Shown here: positions 19,417 to 28,355 of the stretch, one piece after another
Numbering within the stretch: position 1 is the stretch's first letter
Layout: every line of letters starts with the position of its first letter
Assembly: GCF_000612665.1 (NCBI RefSeq)
Contig: NZ_HG942074.1
Location: 157,128 to 221,127 of the forward strand
Length of the DNA: 64,000 bases
Source: Neobacillus dielmonensis
GTDB lineage: Bacteria > Bacillota > Bacilli > Bacillales > Cytobacillaceae
Direction: 5' to 3'
The notes under the pieces: model-generated
What the model was told of the DNA's origin: nothing
Database searches by the model: none
What the model saw: the letters and a program-made list of their open reading frames with translations, nothing else
Translations under genes and position numbers: made by a program

Positions 19417-19461
19417 TTGACATTATTTGATTATATAAATATACTAACTTACATAAAGTAA
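19417..19461 (+). promoter_or_regulatory. catE promoter with candidate CatR operator
   Basis: TTGACA (19417-19422), 17 bases, TATACT (19440-19445). The inverted repeat TTACATAAAGTAA at 19449-19461 covers the likely transcription start, a position where a bound repressor would block initiation. Confidence 0.65.
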
Positions 19462-19496
19462 CTTAATAAAAAAATGTACTCTAGGAGGTTAACTAT

Positions 19497-20348
19497 ATGG
19501 TATTTCACATGAAACCAACAACTTTTGTTGGGGATGTAAAAGTGAAAGTGTTAAATTTACAACGTTCAATCGAATTTTACAAAGATATCCTGGGATTCGA
19601 TATTTTAGAACAAACAGCTTCAACAGTCAAACTAACAACAGATGGGAAAACGAGTTTCTTATCACTGGAACAACCTGAAAATGTCATACCAAAACAGGGA
19701 AGAACGACTGGTTTATATCATTTTGCAATTCTATTGCCAGGCCAAACGGATTTAGCCAATATTGTCTTTCATTTGAAGGAAAAAGGAGTTCGCTTTGGAT
19801 CTTCTGACCATCTTGTCAGTGAAGCATTGTACCTTCACGACCCCGATGGGAATGAGATAGAAATTTATCGTGATCGTGTTCCTGCTGAATGGAATTGGGA
19901 CGGCGGTGAAGTGGCAATGGCTGTTATCCCATTAGATTTTGAAAAGTTGTTAATGCATGCTACACCGGATAATCCGTGGAAAAAAATGCCTGCTGAAACG
20001 GTAATGGGTCACATTCATTTACACGTGTCAGAACTTAAAAAGACAGAAGAATTTTATGTAAAAGGACTGGGAATGGATGTTGTCAATCGATTTGGAGAAC
20101 AGGCCTTATTCCTTTCCTACGGAAACTATCACCATCATGTTGGGGTTAACACATGGAATGGCATTGGGGCTCCATCTCCCGCCAACAATAGTGTAGGACT
20201 TGAATCGTTTACGCTCATTTTTGATAATGAAGTGGCTCGTAGCCAAGCGGTAACGAATTTGAAGCAGATTGGTGCAAAGGTTTTAGAAGAAAACAATCAA
20301 TTCTTCACCTTTGATCCTTCTGGAAACAAAATCGAGTTAGCTGTATAG
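19497..20348 (+). CDS. catE: Catechol-2,3-dioxygenase CatE-like VOC protein
   Basis: An extradiol ring-cleavage dioxygenase of about 283 residues with two VOC halves, homologous along its length to B. subtilis CatE (YfiE). The N-terminal half has VKVLNLQRSIEFYKDILGF and TGLYHFAILLP. The catalytic C-terminal half has GHIHLHVSELKKTEEFY (metal His), YHHHVGVNTW (metal His) and PSGNKIELAV (metal Glu). It cleaves catechol-type compounds and so removes quinone precursors. AGGAGG lies eight bases before the ATG. Sixteen bases separate it from the next gene, and the divergent catR-like gene presumably controls both. In B. subtilis the partner is the DoxX-type CatD; here it is a luciferase-like oxidoreductase. 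Confidence 0.88.
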   Translation: MVFHMKPTTFVGDVKVKVLNLQRSIEFYKDILGFDILEQTASTVKLTTDGKTSFLSLEQPENVIPKQGRTTGLYHFAILLPGQTDLANIVFHLKEKGVRFGSSDHLVSEALYLHDPDGNEIEIYRDRVPAEWNWDGGEVAMAVIPLDFEKLLMHATPDNPWKKMPAETVMGHIHLHVSELKKTEEFYVKGLGMDVVNRFGEQALFLSYGNYHHHVGVNTWNGIGAPSPANNSVGLESFTLIFDNEVARSQAVTNLKQIGAKVLEENNQFFTFDPSGNKIELAV

Positions 20349-20364
20349 GATGGGAGGTTCTGAA

Positions 20365-21429
20365 ATGGTTACTAAAAAAGGTGCCGGTATTGAAATTGGT
20401 ATTTACACACTTGCAGATATTGGCCCGGACCCCCTGACTGGAAAAACGATAACAGCTAAAGAACGAGTAAAAGAGATTATTCAAGCTGCAAAACTTGCTG
20501 ATGAGGCAGGACTTGATGTATTTGGTGTAGGAGAACACCATCGTCTGGATTACGCCTCTTCTTCTCCAGCAGTACTATTGGCTGCTATTGCACAAGTAAC
20601 CAATCGTATTAGATTAACAAGCACAACAAGTGTTTTAAGTACGCTCGATCCGGTTCGTCTATTTGAAGATTTTGCTACATTGGATTTACTTTCGGATGGG
20701 CGGGCTGAAATCCTGGCTGGAAGAGGAGCATTTATCGAATCATTTCCTCTATTCGGGTATAGCACAAACGATTATCATGAATTGTTTGAAGAACATATGG
20801 ACCTTCTCTTAAAACTGACCCAAAAGGAGACCGTCACATGGTCGGGAAAGTTCCGTTCTTCATTAAATAATGCTGAAATTGCCCCAAGAACGGTACAAGA
20901 AAAATTGCCAATTTGGATTGGAGTCGGAGGTACACCTGAAAGTGCAGTTCGTGCTGGAAGATTTGGAGTTGGAATGGCTTTGGCTATATTGGGTGGTAAT
21001 CCAAGACGTTTCAAGCCACTTGTCGATCTTTACCGTCAAGCAGGAATAGGCGCAGGACATTCGCCAGAAACATTGAAGGTTGGTGTAACTGGCCATGCTT
21101 ATCTAGCTAAAACAACCCAGCAAGCCAAAGAGGAGTTTTATCCTTATTATTCCAATTACTGGGGATATGTGAACCGTCAACGTGGAATGGGGACAAGGAT
21201 GTCAAGAGATGACTTTGAACATATGGCTAGTCCGGAAACCGCTTTGTTCGTGGGGAGTCCGCAGCAAGTAGTCGAAAAAATCCTTCAACAATACGAACTC
21301 TTTGGGCACCAACGTTTTTTAGCGCAGTTAGATATAGGTGGTCAACCGTTTACGAATGTAGCAAAGGGTATTGAATTGTTGGCAACGGAAATTGCTCCAA
21401 TCGTTCGAAGAGAAACAGGTAAGTTATAA
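20365..21429 (+). CDS. LLM-class flavin-dependent oxidoreductase
   Basis: A luciferase-like monooxygenase family protein of 354 residues with a TIM-barrel fold that uses reduced flavin. Characteristic segments are GEHHRLDYASSSPAVLLAAIA near the N-terminus, the substrate/flavin loop ILAGRGAFIESFPLFGY at about 115-130, and IWIGVGGTPESAVRAG at about 185-200. The ATG at 20365 is chosen because GGGAGG precedes it by eight bases; an ATG at 20350 overlaps that site. It is co-transcribed with catE, so a role in oxidising or detoxifying aromatic or quinone compounds is likely but unproven. Confidence 0.85.
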   Translation: MVTKKGAGIEIGIYTLADIGPDPLTGKTITAKERVKEIIQAAKLADEAGLDVFGVGEHHRLDYASSSPAVLLAAIAQVTNRIRLTSTTSVLSTLDPVRLFEDFATLDLLSDGRAEILAGRGAFIESFPLFGYSTNDYHELFEEHMDLLLKLTQKETVTWSGKFRSSLNNAEIAPRTVQEKLPIWIGVGGTPESAVRAGRFGVGMALAILGGNPRRFKPLVDLYRQAGIGAGHSPETLKVGVTGHAYLAKTTQQAKEEFYPYYSNYWGYVNRQRGMGTRMSRDDFEHMASPETALFVGSPQQVVEKILQQYELFGHQRFLAQLDIGGQPFTNVAKGIELLATEIAPIVRRETGKL

Positions 21430-21451
21430 AAAATTTTAGATGGTTGATAAA

Positions 21452-21498
21452 AAGGGGTACCCATGTGGAGATTTCAGCCAGTGGGTACCCCTTAATTT
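21452..21498. terminator. Bidirectional terminator
   Basis: AAGGGGTACCCA (21452-21463) pairs perfectly with TGGGTACCCCTT (21482-21493). It lies between convergent genes. Confidence 0.88.
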
Positions 21499-21502
21499 TT
21501 AT

Positions 21503-23056
21503 TTAAAAGACTTTCGTGGTCCAATCCTCACAATTCCAAATATCGGTCGCAATTTCACGATAGAAATCAGGTTCGTGGGATACCATCAAAATACTTCCGC
21601 GATATGCCTTTAAAGCACGTTTCAATTCTTCTTTTGCGTCCACATCCAAGTGATTGGTAGGTTCGTCTAGAATTAATATATTTGTTTCTGTATTTAAAAT
21701 TTTACACAAGCGAACTTTGGCTTTTTCGCCACCAGAAAGGACTTCGACTTTACTCTCAATATGTTTCGTCGTTAATCCACATTTTGCTAGAGCCGCGCGG
21801 ACTTCAGCCTGATTCATACTTGGGAACTCGCTCCAAATTTCTTCAATACAAGTGTTATAGTTGGCCTGCTTCACTTCCTGCTCGAAGTAACCAATGTGTT
21901 GATACTCACCACGTTCCACTTTACCCTCCAGGGGATCAATCAACCCAAGGATACTTTTTAATAGAGTTGATTTACCAATACCATTTGCACCTACAAATGC
22001 AATTTTTTGTCCGCGTTCCATTTTTAAATTTAGAGGGCGGGAAAGCGGTTCATTGTAACCAATAACAAGATCTTCTGCCGTGAATATATAACGACTAGCT
22101 GCTCGAGCTTCTTTGAAGTTAAACTCTGGTTTCGGTCTCTCTGCGCTCAATTCAATAATTTCCATTTTGTCGAGCTTCTTCTGGCGGGACATTGCCATAT
22201 TACGAGTCGCAACACTTGCTTTGTTACGAGCAACGAAATCTTTCAAATCCGCAATTTCTTGTTGTTGACGCTTGTAAGCTGCCTCTAGCTGTTGCTTCTT
22301 CATTTCATGTATTTTTAAGAAGTTATCATAGTCACCAACATAACGATTCAACTCTTGGTTTTCCATATGATAGATTAAGTTAACAACATTGTTTAAGAAT
22401 GGAATATCATGTGAAATCAAGATAAATGCATTCTCATATTCCTGCAAATAGCGCTTCAACCATTCGATATGCTGCTCATCCAAATAGTTCGTTGGCTCGT
22501 CAAGTAATAGGATTTCAGGTTTTTCTAGCAAAAGCTTAGCTAGCAAAACTTTCGTACGCTGCCCGCCGCTAAGATCATCTACATCCCGGTCAAGTCCAAC
22601 GTCGTCTAATCCAAGACCACGAGCAACTTCCTCAACTTTTGAATTAATTCGATAAAAATCATTACTATCTAACGTTTCTTGGAGCTCTCCAACTTCTGCA
22701 AGTAATGCGTCGATATCAGCACCTTCATCACCCATTTTGGCATAAAGTTCATTAATCTCTGCTTCAGCATCAAAAAGATATTGAAAAGCAGTACTCAAAG
22801 TGTCGCGCATCGTTGTACCTTTTTGGAGTACAGCATGCTGATCTAAATACCCAATACGAACTTTTCGTGACCACTCAACTTTTCCCTCGTCGGGTTGCAG
22901 CTTCCCAGTCACAATATTCATGAAAGTGGACTTACCCTCACCATTTGCTCCAACTAGGCCAACATGCTCTCCTTTCAAAAGTCGAAAAGACACATTATTA
23001 AAAATTGCACGATCACCGAAACCGTGACTTAAATTTTGTACGTTTAATACGCTCAT
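21503..23056 (-). CDS. yfmM: ABC-F family ATPase YfmM
   Basis: A cytosolic translation-associated ABC-F protein of 517 residues, very close over its full length to B. subtilis YfmM (518). It has two ABC domains with Walker A GANGEGKST and GANGIGKST, signatures LSGGQ and LSGGE, and two DEPTNxLD Walker B motifs. The inter-domain linker contains VARNKASVATRNMAMSRQKKLDKM. AAGGAG precedes the start on the minus strand. It is monocistronic. It differs strongly from the ABC-F protein at 2347, so the window encodes two subfamilies. Confidence 0.93.
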   Translation of the reverse strand: MSVLNVQNLSHGFGDRAIFNNVSFRLLKGEHVGLVGANGEGKSTFMNIVTGKLQPDEGKVEWSRKVRIGYLDQHAVLQKGTTMRDTLSTAFQYLFDAEAEINELYAKMGDEGADIDALLAEVGELQETLDSNDFYRINSKVEEVARGLGLDDVGLDRDVDDLSGGQRTKVLLAKLLLEKPEILLLDEPTNYLDEQHIEWLKRYLQEYENAFILISHDIPFLNNVVNLIYHMENQELNRYVGDYDNFLKIHEMKKQQLEAAYKRQQQEIADLKDFVARNKASVATRNMAMSRQKKLDKMEIIELSAERPKPEFNFKEARAASRYIFTAEDLVIGYNEPLSRPLNLKMERGQKIAFVGANGIGKSTLLKSILGLIDPLEGKVERGEYQHIGYFEQEVKQANYNTCIEEIWSEFPSMNQAEVRAALAKCGLTTKHIESKVEVLSGGEKAKVRLCKILNTETNILILDEPTNHLDVDAKEELKRALKAYRGSILMVSHEPDFYREIATDIWNCEDWTTKVF

Positions 23057-23344
23057 TCTTTTAACTCCTTATCTAATGTCACATGTGGATATTTTACTAG
23101 ATTTTTGCTTCTTTTTATATGTTGAAATTTTTTTTGGTGAAAATTAAAGTCTGCCCCATCTTAATAAAATGAGATTATTGATTAATTTATACGCGGGTGT
23201 ATAACAATGGGGTAAGTCTCTATTATACAACAGAACCAGAAGGTAAAATATGAGTTATTCCTATATGGTGATAAATGCAGAAAACAGGAAGAAGTTGGGT
23301 GACTTCTAAACTATGCCTTTTTAAAACAACTGTAAACTTATCAA

Positions 23345-23391
23345 CACCCCATGTGTTGCCACATATACTCTACGCATGTGGAGTGTGCCGC
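23345..23391. repeat. rlmD-3'-end-like fragment (site 2)
   Basis: The core CATGTGGAGTGTG at 23375-23387 is identical for 11 bases to the rlmD end and is preceded by a CACCCCATGTG..GCC segment shared with the site at 28286. It lies in the roughly 1-kb gap 23057-24065, which otherwise holds a GNAT remnant and weak hairpins. Confidence 0.5.
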
Positions 23392-23529
23392 TACTCCTTT
23401 TAAAGGTGTAACCCTAAAATAAACTTTTCCGAACCAATTAAATATTATGTCCTGTTGGTTTGAGAAATCATATAAGTCATTTGTTGGATTGCAGGATTTA
23501 TATGATAAACATATTCATAATCAGGGGGA

Positions 23530-23643
23530 AAGAAGATTAATAAAAGAACAATATATATTTATAAGAAACTCGGTTTTCAGTATGAAGGAGAATTAATCGA
23601 TGAGTTTTTGCTGACGTTGAATATGAATATCATAATGCAATAA
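23530..23643 (+). pseudogene. GNAT acetyltransferase remnant (C-terminal motif only)
   Basis: One frame reads TIYIYKKLGFQYEGELIDEF before TAA. This fits the C-terminal motif B region of GNAT N-acetyltransferases (A-I-x-L/I-Y-x-K-L-G-F-x-x-E-G-x-L-x-D-E). No N-terminal part or start with a ribosome binding site is found, so this is a decayed gene end in the mosaic region after rlmD. Confidence 0.55.
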
Positions 23644-24065
23644 GAATGTGCATGATTCAACGTCATTATTTTAGTAGGTATTCTTGAAATATAAGCCTGT
23701 AAATTTGTTAAATGAGTTTGAAGGGGCTGTATTCATTAAAAGAAGGATTAAGAAGTTGCTGAAAAACATAAGTGGTCAAAAAGAGAATTAAACGATTTAA
23801 GGGAAAGGGTAGCAATAGCTTCCTTATCCTTCTTATTTTAAAGAACTGGACTTAATAGTTTCTTTAAAAAAGTCTTATAAAGCTGTGTGTAGAGTTACGA
23901 TTCTTGTGTTGGGTAGAAAGCAACTCTCCCAACATAACATTGAGTTATCTTCAAAAGAGTAATTTATCTACTCTATTTTGATATTGCCCCCTGCTAAGTA
24001 CCTTACATAGGAAAAAATTTATAGGGCATTACTAAAAATTAGTTAAAATGCAACGGGGTGCATTA

Positions 24066-25127
24066 ATGAGTAAAAAGACTATAAACAATAAAAAGTCCGA
24101 AATGAGTGAAACAATTAAAAGAAGTTTAATCGCCGTAGTTACGGTCATAGGTTTATTTTTGATTGTTTTCTCTTTTCGAAACGGCGATGAGCAAGATGAA
24201 AAAGCTGATGAGGTAATAAAGCGGGAAAAAATAAGACTGAAGATAGAAAATATGTCTTATGACCCTAAAGGGAATAAGGTATATGCAGAAATTTCCACAA
24301 ATTTACCAGATGGGGTTGATGTTACTGCTTGGCTCAATTTTCCAGATGAATTGTCTGCACAAGATGTAAACATCGATGCGACAATCCATGAAGGAAAAAA
24401 TACAAAACTTACCTTTCCTATAAGTGAAGGCAACCAAGTAATTAGCAGCGACTATGGGATAGAATTGTTTATCAGTGTGTACTATGATCCTGATAATCCT
24501 GACTATAAGGTAAATACATCTATGATTGATGATCCGAGAGTCGGCGGGGATTCTCAAGAATTGGACGAGGAGTATAGTGATTCAGATACGGTATTTGTCG
24601 AAAGGATATTGGAAGAAGACCCTATCAGCGATGAGGACTATAGTTTATTTCATTATAATATTACCGTCAATTCAGAGAACACCTATCCTTTAAAAACCAA
24701 TGTTACGATACCAGAAAAAAATAATCAAACCCAACCAAATGAGGGAAGAGAACTTTCACAAGAATTTTTAGAATATAACCAAAAGTATTACAAATCCTAT
24801 AAGAATTATTTGGATCTTCTTGGCAGCAATTTTGAATTAATAAAGGATGGGGATTACAGCTCAGATTTAATTGATGACTTAATTACCTGGGCCAATGAAT
24901 TCAATGAACTATTGGAAGTATATGAAAATGACGCAAAGCCGAGTAATGATGCCGATCAGGAGCTGTATACTATTACAAAGGAAATGATTGCAGAACAAAG
25001 AAAAGCGAACAAATACATCTTAGAAGGATTAAGAAATAATAATGGTCAATCAATAACAAATGCCGGACCATATTTGAATTCGGCTGCGGATTTATACATT
25101 ATAGGAAATAATTTGCTGGGAAAATAA
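24066..25127 (+). CDS. Membrane-anchored extracytoplasmic protein, unknown function
   Basis: Not recognised. The 353 residues start with a lysine-rich cytoplasmic tail (1-23) and one hydrophobic segment, LIAVVTVIGLFLIVFSF (about 26-42). The rest is acidic and extracytoplasmic: a beta-rich part (about 60-150) resembling an Ig-like fold, an acidic spacer (DSQELDEEYSDSDT), a second short part, then a helical C-terminal domain (about 225-353; EYNQKYYKSYKNYLDLLG.. and INAGPYLNS-type repeats). It has no lipobox or sorting motif. The ATG at 24066 is preferred, with an ACGGGG site upstream. It stands alone in the mosaic region between two rlmD-like fragments and may be acquired cargo. Confidence 0.6.
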   Translation: MSKKTINNKKSEMSETIKRSLIAVVTVIGLFLIVFSFRNGDEQDEKADEVIKREKIRLKIENMSYDPKGNKVYAEISTNLPDGVDVTAWLNFPDELSAQDVNIDATIHEGKNTKLTFPISEGNQVISSDYGIELFISVYYDPDNPDYKVNTSMIDDPRVGGDSQELDEEYSDSDTVFVERILEEDPISDEDYSLFHYNITVNSENTYPLKTNVTIPEKNNQTQPNEGRELSQEFLEYNQKYYKSYKNYLDLLGSNFELIKDGDYSSDLIDDLITWANEFNELLEVYENDAKPSNDADQELYTITKEMIAEQRKANKYILEGLRNNNGQSITNAGPYLNSAADLYIIGNNLLGK

Positions 25128-25346
25128 AGGTTTTTTATATTAAAGCTCCTGTTGTAGAAGGTGTTGGCCTGGTATGTCTCCGAGTCAAGCAAGTCCTCAA
25201 CAAAGGAGTCTTTAATTTTGAAAAAAACTATAAATGATTCTGATGCAGGTACGGTACTTTAGGTTCCACAATTTGTTGTAAGGTGTATTCTTGAAAAAAA
25301 TCTAAGTAAATCTACCAATATCTCTTTGTGTTGTCCATTACAGTCC

Positions 25347-25394
25347 TCGTATTGGAGTGTGTGGCACAACTTATTAGGAAAAAGATAGATGATT
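25347..25394. repeat. rlmD-3'-end-like fragment (site 3), coding-like
   Basis: Read in frame it encodes V-L-E-C-V-A-Q-L-I-R-K-K-I-D-D then TAA; the genuine rlmD end is V-E-C-V-A-Q-L-I-L-K-C-D. From TGGAGTG on, 19 of 23 bases agree, and the four mismatches are all at third codon positions. This looks like the displaced or donor 3' end of a related rlmD gene. The sequence upstream of it is not rlmD. The gap 25128-25474 also holds an imperfect hairpin at 25139-25217. Confidence 0.65.
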
Positions 25395-25474
25395 AAAGAA
25401 ATTACCTAGACTACCCCAAAACTTTTCGTATTAAAACCATCATACTGGGGGTGCCAGGCATTTTCTATATTGTT

Positions 25475-26371
25475 TTAAATTCTCTCCTTTGCAGTGCCTA
25501 TAGCTCTTTTCTCCACAAATTCTTTAAAATTCTTTACAGCAGGTGACATATATCCATTTAGCCTCCATACCATTTGGATGGCTCGAAAGCATTTTGGTGA
25601 CTGTACGCGAATCAGTGAAATTTTACTTTCGTCAAGATTCGGGATGTAAGGCACAATGGCAACACCTAAATTGGCTCCAACTAAGTCTGAGACTGTCCTC
25701 TCTTCATATCCTTCAAAAACCTTCCTTGGAAGGAATCCTGCTTCATGACAGAGATTGTCTATTAAATCATGAAGGGCTGTTTGCGGCTTGAAAGAAATAA
25801 ATGGGTCGTCCGCTACTTCACTTAAATTTACCCGCTCTTTTCCTGCCAGCCTGTGTGCAGTTGGAACTATGAGGAATAGTTCTTCAGACAATACGGGTAT
25901 GGAACACAGACCTTCATGCGGTTCCAGCGGCGAACAGAAGCCAATGTCAATGTTAGCGGCCTGTATCTCTTTTAAAATTTTACTCGAAATATTTTGAGAT
26001 AATTGAAACTGGATGTTGGGAAATTCTCTTTGAAAATCACTGATTAAATCAGGTACAAAAGTGGAGCCAAGCGTTTGGATAAATGCGAGCGAAATGGTTC
26101 CATGGTTAGGATCGACCATATCATGGATTTTTTGTTTTACTTCTTTCATTTCTGATAAAACCTGATTTGCAGAGTCAAGAAAAACCTTCCCATATTGGTT
26201 TAACACGACACCACGGCTTTTTCTTTCAAATAAAGGGACACCTATTTCCTCTTCGAGCCGCAAAATAGAGCGGCTTAATGCTGGCTGTGAAAGATTTAAT
26301 TTCTCGGAGGCGTTTGTAAAACTCTTATGTTTTGCAACGACATGGAAATAAAAAAGTTGGTCAAAATCCAT
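25475..26371 (-). CDS. LysR-family transcriptional regulator
   Basis: A 298-residue LysR-type regulator. The N-terminal winged HTH is clear (FTNASEKLNLSQPALSRSILRLEEEIGVPLFER). A linker helix follows, and the effector-binding domain (about 92-290) has the usual two-lobe pattern. AAGGAG precedes the start on the minus strand. It is divergent from an MFS transporter gene, and TTATG/CATAA dyads lie between them, so it most likely activates or represses that transporter in response to its substrate. B. subtilis has comparable divergent LysR-MFS pairs. The effector is unknown. Confidence 0.88.
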   Translation of the reverse strand: MDFDQLFYFHVVAKHKSFTNASEKLNLSQPALSRSILRLEEEIGVPLFERKSRGVVLNQYGKVFLDSANQVLSEMKEVKQKIHDMVDPNHGTISLAFIQTLGSTFVPDLISDFQREFPNIQFQLSQNISSKILKEIQAANIDIGFCSPLEPHEGLCSIPVLSEELFLIVPTAHRLAGKERVNLSEVADDPFISFKPQTALHDLIDNLCHEAGFLPRKVFEGYEERTVSDLVGANLGVAIVPYIPNLDESKISLIRVQSPKCFRAIQMVWRLNGYMSPAVKNFKEFVEKRAIGTAKERI

Positions 26372-26405
26372 TCAATATTCTCCTTGTAATGAAATGATAT
26401 TACTA

Positions 26406-26463
26406 TTATGCATAGATGGTATAAAAAATACAATTATGTACGCATAACTCAGGGGCGTATAAT
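26406..26463. promoter_or_regulatory. LysR-type operator and MFS promoter
   Basis: The dyad TTATG-N4-CATAA lies at 26434-26447 and a second half-site-like TTATGCATAG at 26406-26415. A good -10 TATAAT at 26458-26463 has no proper -35, and the dyad occupies that place, as in activator-dependent LysR promoters. Confidence 0.6.
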
Positions 26464-26544
26464 AAAAGGGTCGCTTTCCTTACAAGAAAACAGTAGTAGA
26501 ACATTCAATTGACTAAAAAAGAGAATTTAAGGAGGAAATAGGAT

Positions 26545-27744
26545 ATGGGTAAACCAAAACTATGGACTAAAGACTTCATAAATATTACTACTATCAGCTT
26601 TTTTATTTTTTTAGCTTTTTATATCTTATTAACGGCACTTCCAATTCAATTAACGAAAGAATTTGGCGGGGGTGCGGACCAGGCTGGTTTATTATTAACA
26701 TTATTTTTAATTGCAGCTATTGTTATTCGGCCATTTGCTGGTAAGTGGGTAAGTGGAGGATCACAAAAGAAAATATTGATTTATTCTGCAGCAGCATTTT
26801 TTGTTGCCACATTATTTTATCCATTTGTCTCAAATATTTGGGCATTATATATCCTAAGAATTTTACATGGTATCACTTTTGGAATCATAACTACTGTGAA
26901 AGGTACCATTAGTGCAGAGATCATACCAGATTCAAGGCGAGGTGAAGGGCTAAGCTGGTTCTCATTAGCAATGGGTTTGGCGATGGTTGTTGGGCCGGTA
27001 ATAGGTCTTAATTTAGCTAACATTCGAGCATACAACACAGCATATATTCTTTGTATTGTCATTTCAGTAGTAAATATCATACTGTCAATGGTTATTCATG
27101 TTCCAGAACAAAAGCAGTCAGAAAAAGCTTCAATAGCGAGTAAAGGGTTTAATCTTAATGACTTGGTTGATAAAAAAGCCGCACCATTTGCACTTGTCGT
27201 ATTTATTTTAGCATGTGCCTATTCAGGGATTGCTTCGTTCTTAGCATTGTATGCACAAGAAATTGACCTTGTAAAAGCCGCTAGTACGTTCTTTATTCTT
27301 TATGCGGGATTAATGTTTGTGTTCCGTCCATTTACAGGTGTATGGGCTGACCGTTATGGGGCAAACAAAATTGTTTATCCTTGTATTATTCTATTTGCCA
27401 TTGGGATGGTGATGCTCTCATTGCCTCAAACAGCAGTCATTATGATTGTGGCAGGTGCGATTATTGGAATCGGATACGGTTCTGTTACACCAATTCTCCA
27501 AACACAAGTTATTAGTTCGGTAGAAAAACATCGTGTCGGAATTGCCAATTCATTGTTCTTTAATTCAATGGATTTAGGAATGGCTATTGGTGCATTTGTG
27601 CTGGGTATTGCAGCAAATTCATTCGGATATAGCAGTGTTTTTATTTCTGGAATCGTCCTTATCGTGGTAGGAGGTTTTGCTTACTTCGCTTTAGCAGGCA
27701 GGAAGAAAACAGAGGATCGTCATGTAGTCGAAGAGTATAACTAA
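26545..27744 (+). CDS. MFS transporter
   Basis: A 12-segment major facilitator transporter of 399 residues in the cytoplasmic membrane. The cytoplasmic loop between helices 2 and 3 has a degenerate motif A (GKWVSGGSQKK), and its counterpart in the second half is GVWADRYGANK. The two six-helix halves are separated by a loop at about 185-212. AAGGAGG precedes the ATG. It is divergent from the LysR gene and followed after 46 bases by a CBS-domain gene. It is probably a drug or small-molecule proton antiporter; the substrate is unknown. Confidence 0.88.
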   Translation: MGKPKLWTKDFINITTISFFIFLAFYILLTALPIQLTKEFGGGADQAGLLLTLFLIAAIVIRPFAGKWVSGGSQKKILIYSAAAFFVATLFYPFVSNIWALYILRILHGITFGIITTVKGTISAEIIPDSRRGEGLSWFSLAMGLAMVVGPVIGLNLANIRAYNTAYILCIVISVVNIILSMVIHVPEQKQSEKASIASKGFNLNDLVDKKAAPFALVVFILACAYSGIASFLALYAQEIDLVKAASTFFILYAGLMFVFRPFTGVWADRYGANKIVYPCIILFAIGMVMLSLPQTAVIMIVAGAIIGIGYGSVTPILQTQVISSVEKHRVGIANSLFFNSMDLGMAIGAFVLGIAANSFGYSSVFISGIVLIVVGGFAYFALAGRKKTEDRHVVEEYN

Positions 27745-27790
27745 AAGGTAATTGATCCCTTAAAGGAGAGAAGAAAGGGGAGCGGTCTAC

Positions 27791-28267
27791 GTGCAAGTAC
27801 GAGATTTTATGATTCGTAAAGTAATTACTGCTAAGCATTCAACTACTGTCAAAGAACTAATTTCTATTCTAGAGACCAATCGAATTGGCGGTGTCCCAGT
27901 GGTTGATGATAAAGGAAACTTAGTGGGAATTGTATCAGATGGGGATATCGTTCGATTTCTTTCCCCACATAAAGAGAAATTATATTTAGCTTACTATATA
28001 ACCTATTTAGAAGACGCTCAAAAAATAGAAGATGTATTAAGGGAAAAAATGAATACCCCAATTGAGGAAATTATGGTAAAGAAACATATTAAGACATTAT
28101 CCCCTGATGATGACTTTGAAACTGCCATTCGGTTAATATCCGAACATCATTTTAAAAAGATTCCTGTCGTGAATGGAGCAGGGAGAGTGGTAGGGATTAT
28201 AAGCCGTGGAGATATTATCCATAATTTATCGAAATCTATATTTAATGAAGAATCAGTCCAGGAATAA
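27791..28267 (+). CDS. Tandem CBS-domain protein
   Basis: A cytosolic 158-residue protein made of two CBS domains (about 1-60 and 92-150) separated by a helical insert. The motifs GGVPVVDDKGNLVGIVSDGDI and KKIPVVNGAGRVVGIISRGDI are the usual CBS strands. Such pairs form Bateman modules that bind adenine nucleotides and regulate partner proteins. The GTG start at 27791 lies eight bases after GGGGAG. It is in the MFS operon, so it may tune the transporter or report energy state (inference). Confidence 0.88.
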   Translation: MQVRDFMIRKVITAKHSTTVKELISILETNRIGGVPVVDDKGNLVGIVSDGDIVRFLSPHKEKLYLAYYITYLEDAQKIEDVLREKMNTPIEEIMVKKHIKTLSPDDDFETAIRLISEHHFKKIPVVNGAGRVVGIISRGDIIHNLSKSIFNEESVQE

Positions 28268-28285
28268 TAAATTTCATACTAACAG

Positions 28286-28332
28286 CACCCCATGTGATGC
28301 CGCATACTCAGCACATGTGGAGTGTATGTGGC
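28286..28332. repeat. rlmD-3'-end-like fragment (site 4)
   Basis: It contains GCCGCATACT, then CATGTGGAGTGT and GTGGC, close to the rlmD ending but broken by small indels. It shares the CACCCCATGTG-TGCC prefix with the site at 23345. It lies between the CBS gene and its terminator. Confidence 0.5.
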
Positions 28333-28355
28333 AAAAAAGGTTTAGAATAATATTA

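Noticed and set aside
25139..25217. Functional strong terminator after the anchored protein gene
   Set aside because: The arms TTAAAG-CTCCT / AGGAG-CTTTAA pair only with mismatches over a loop of more than 40 bases, so it is kept only as a weak hairpin note.
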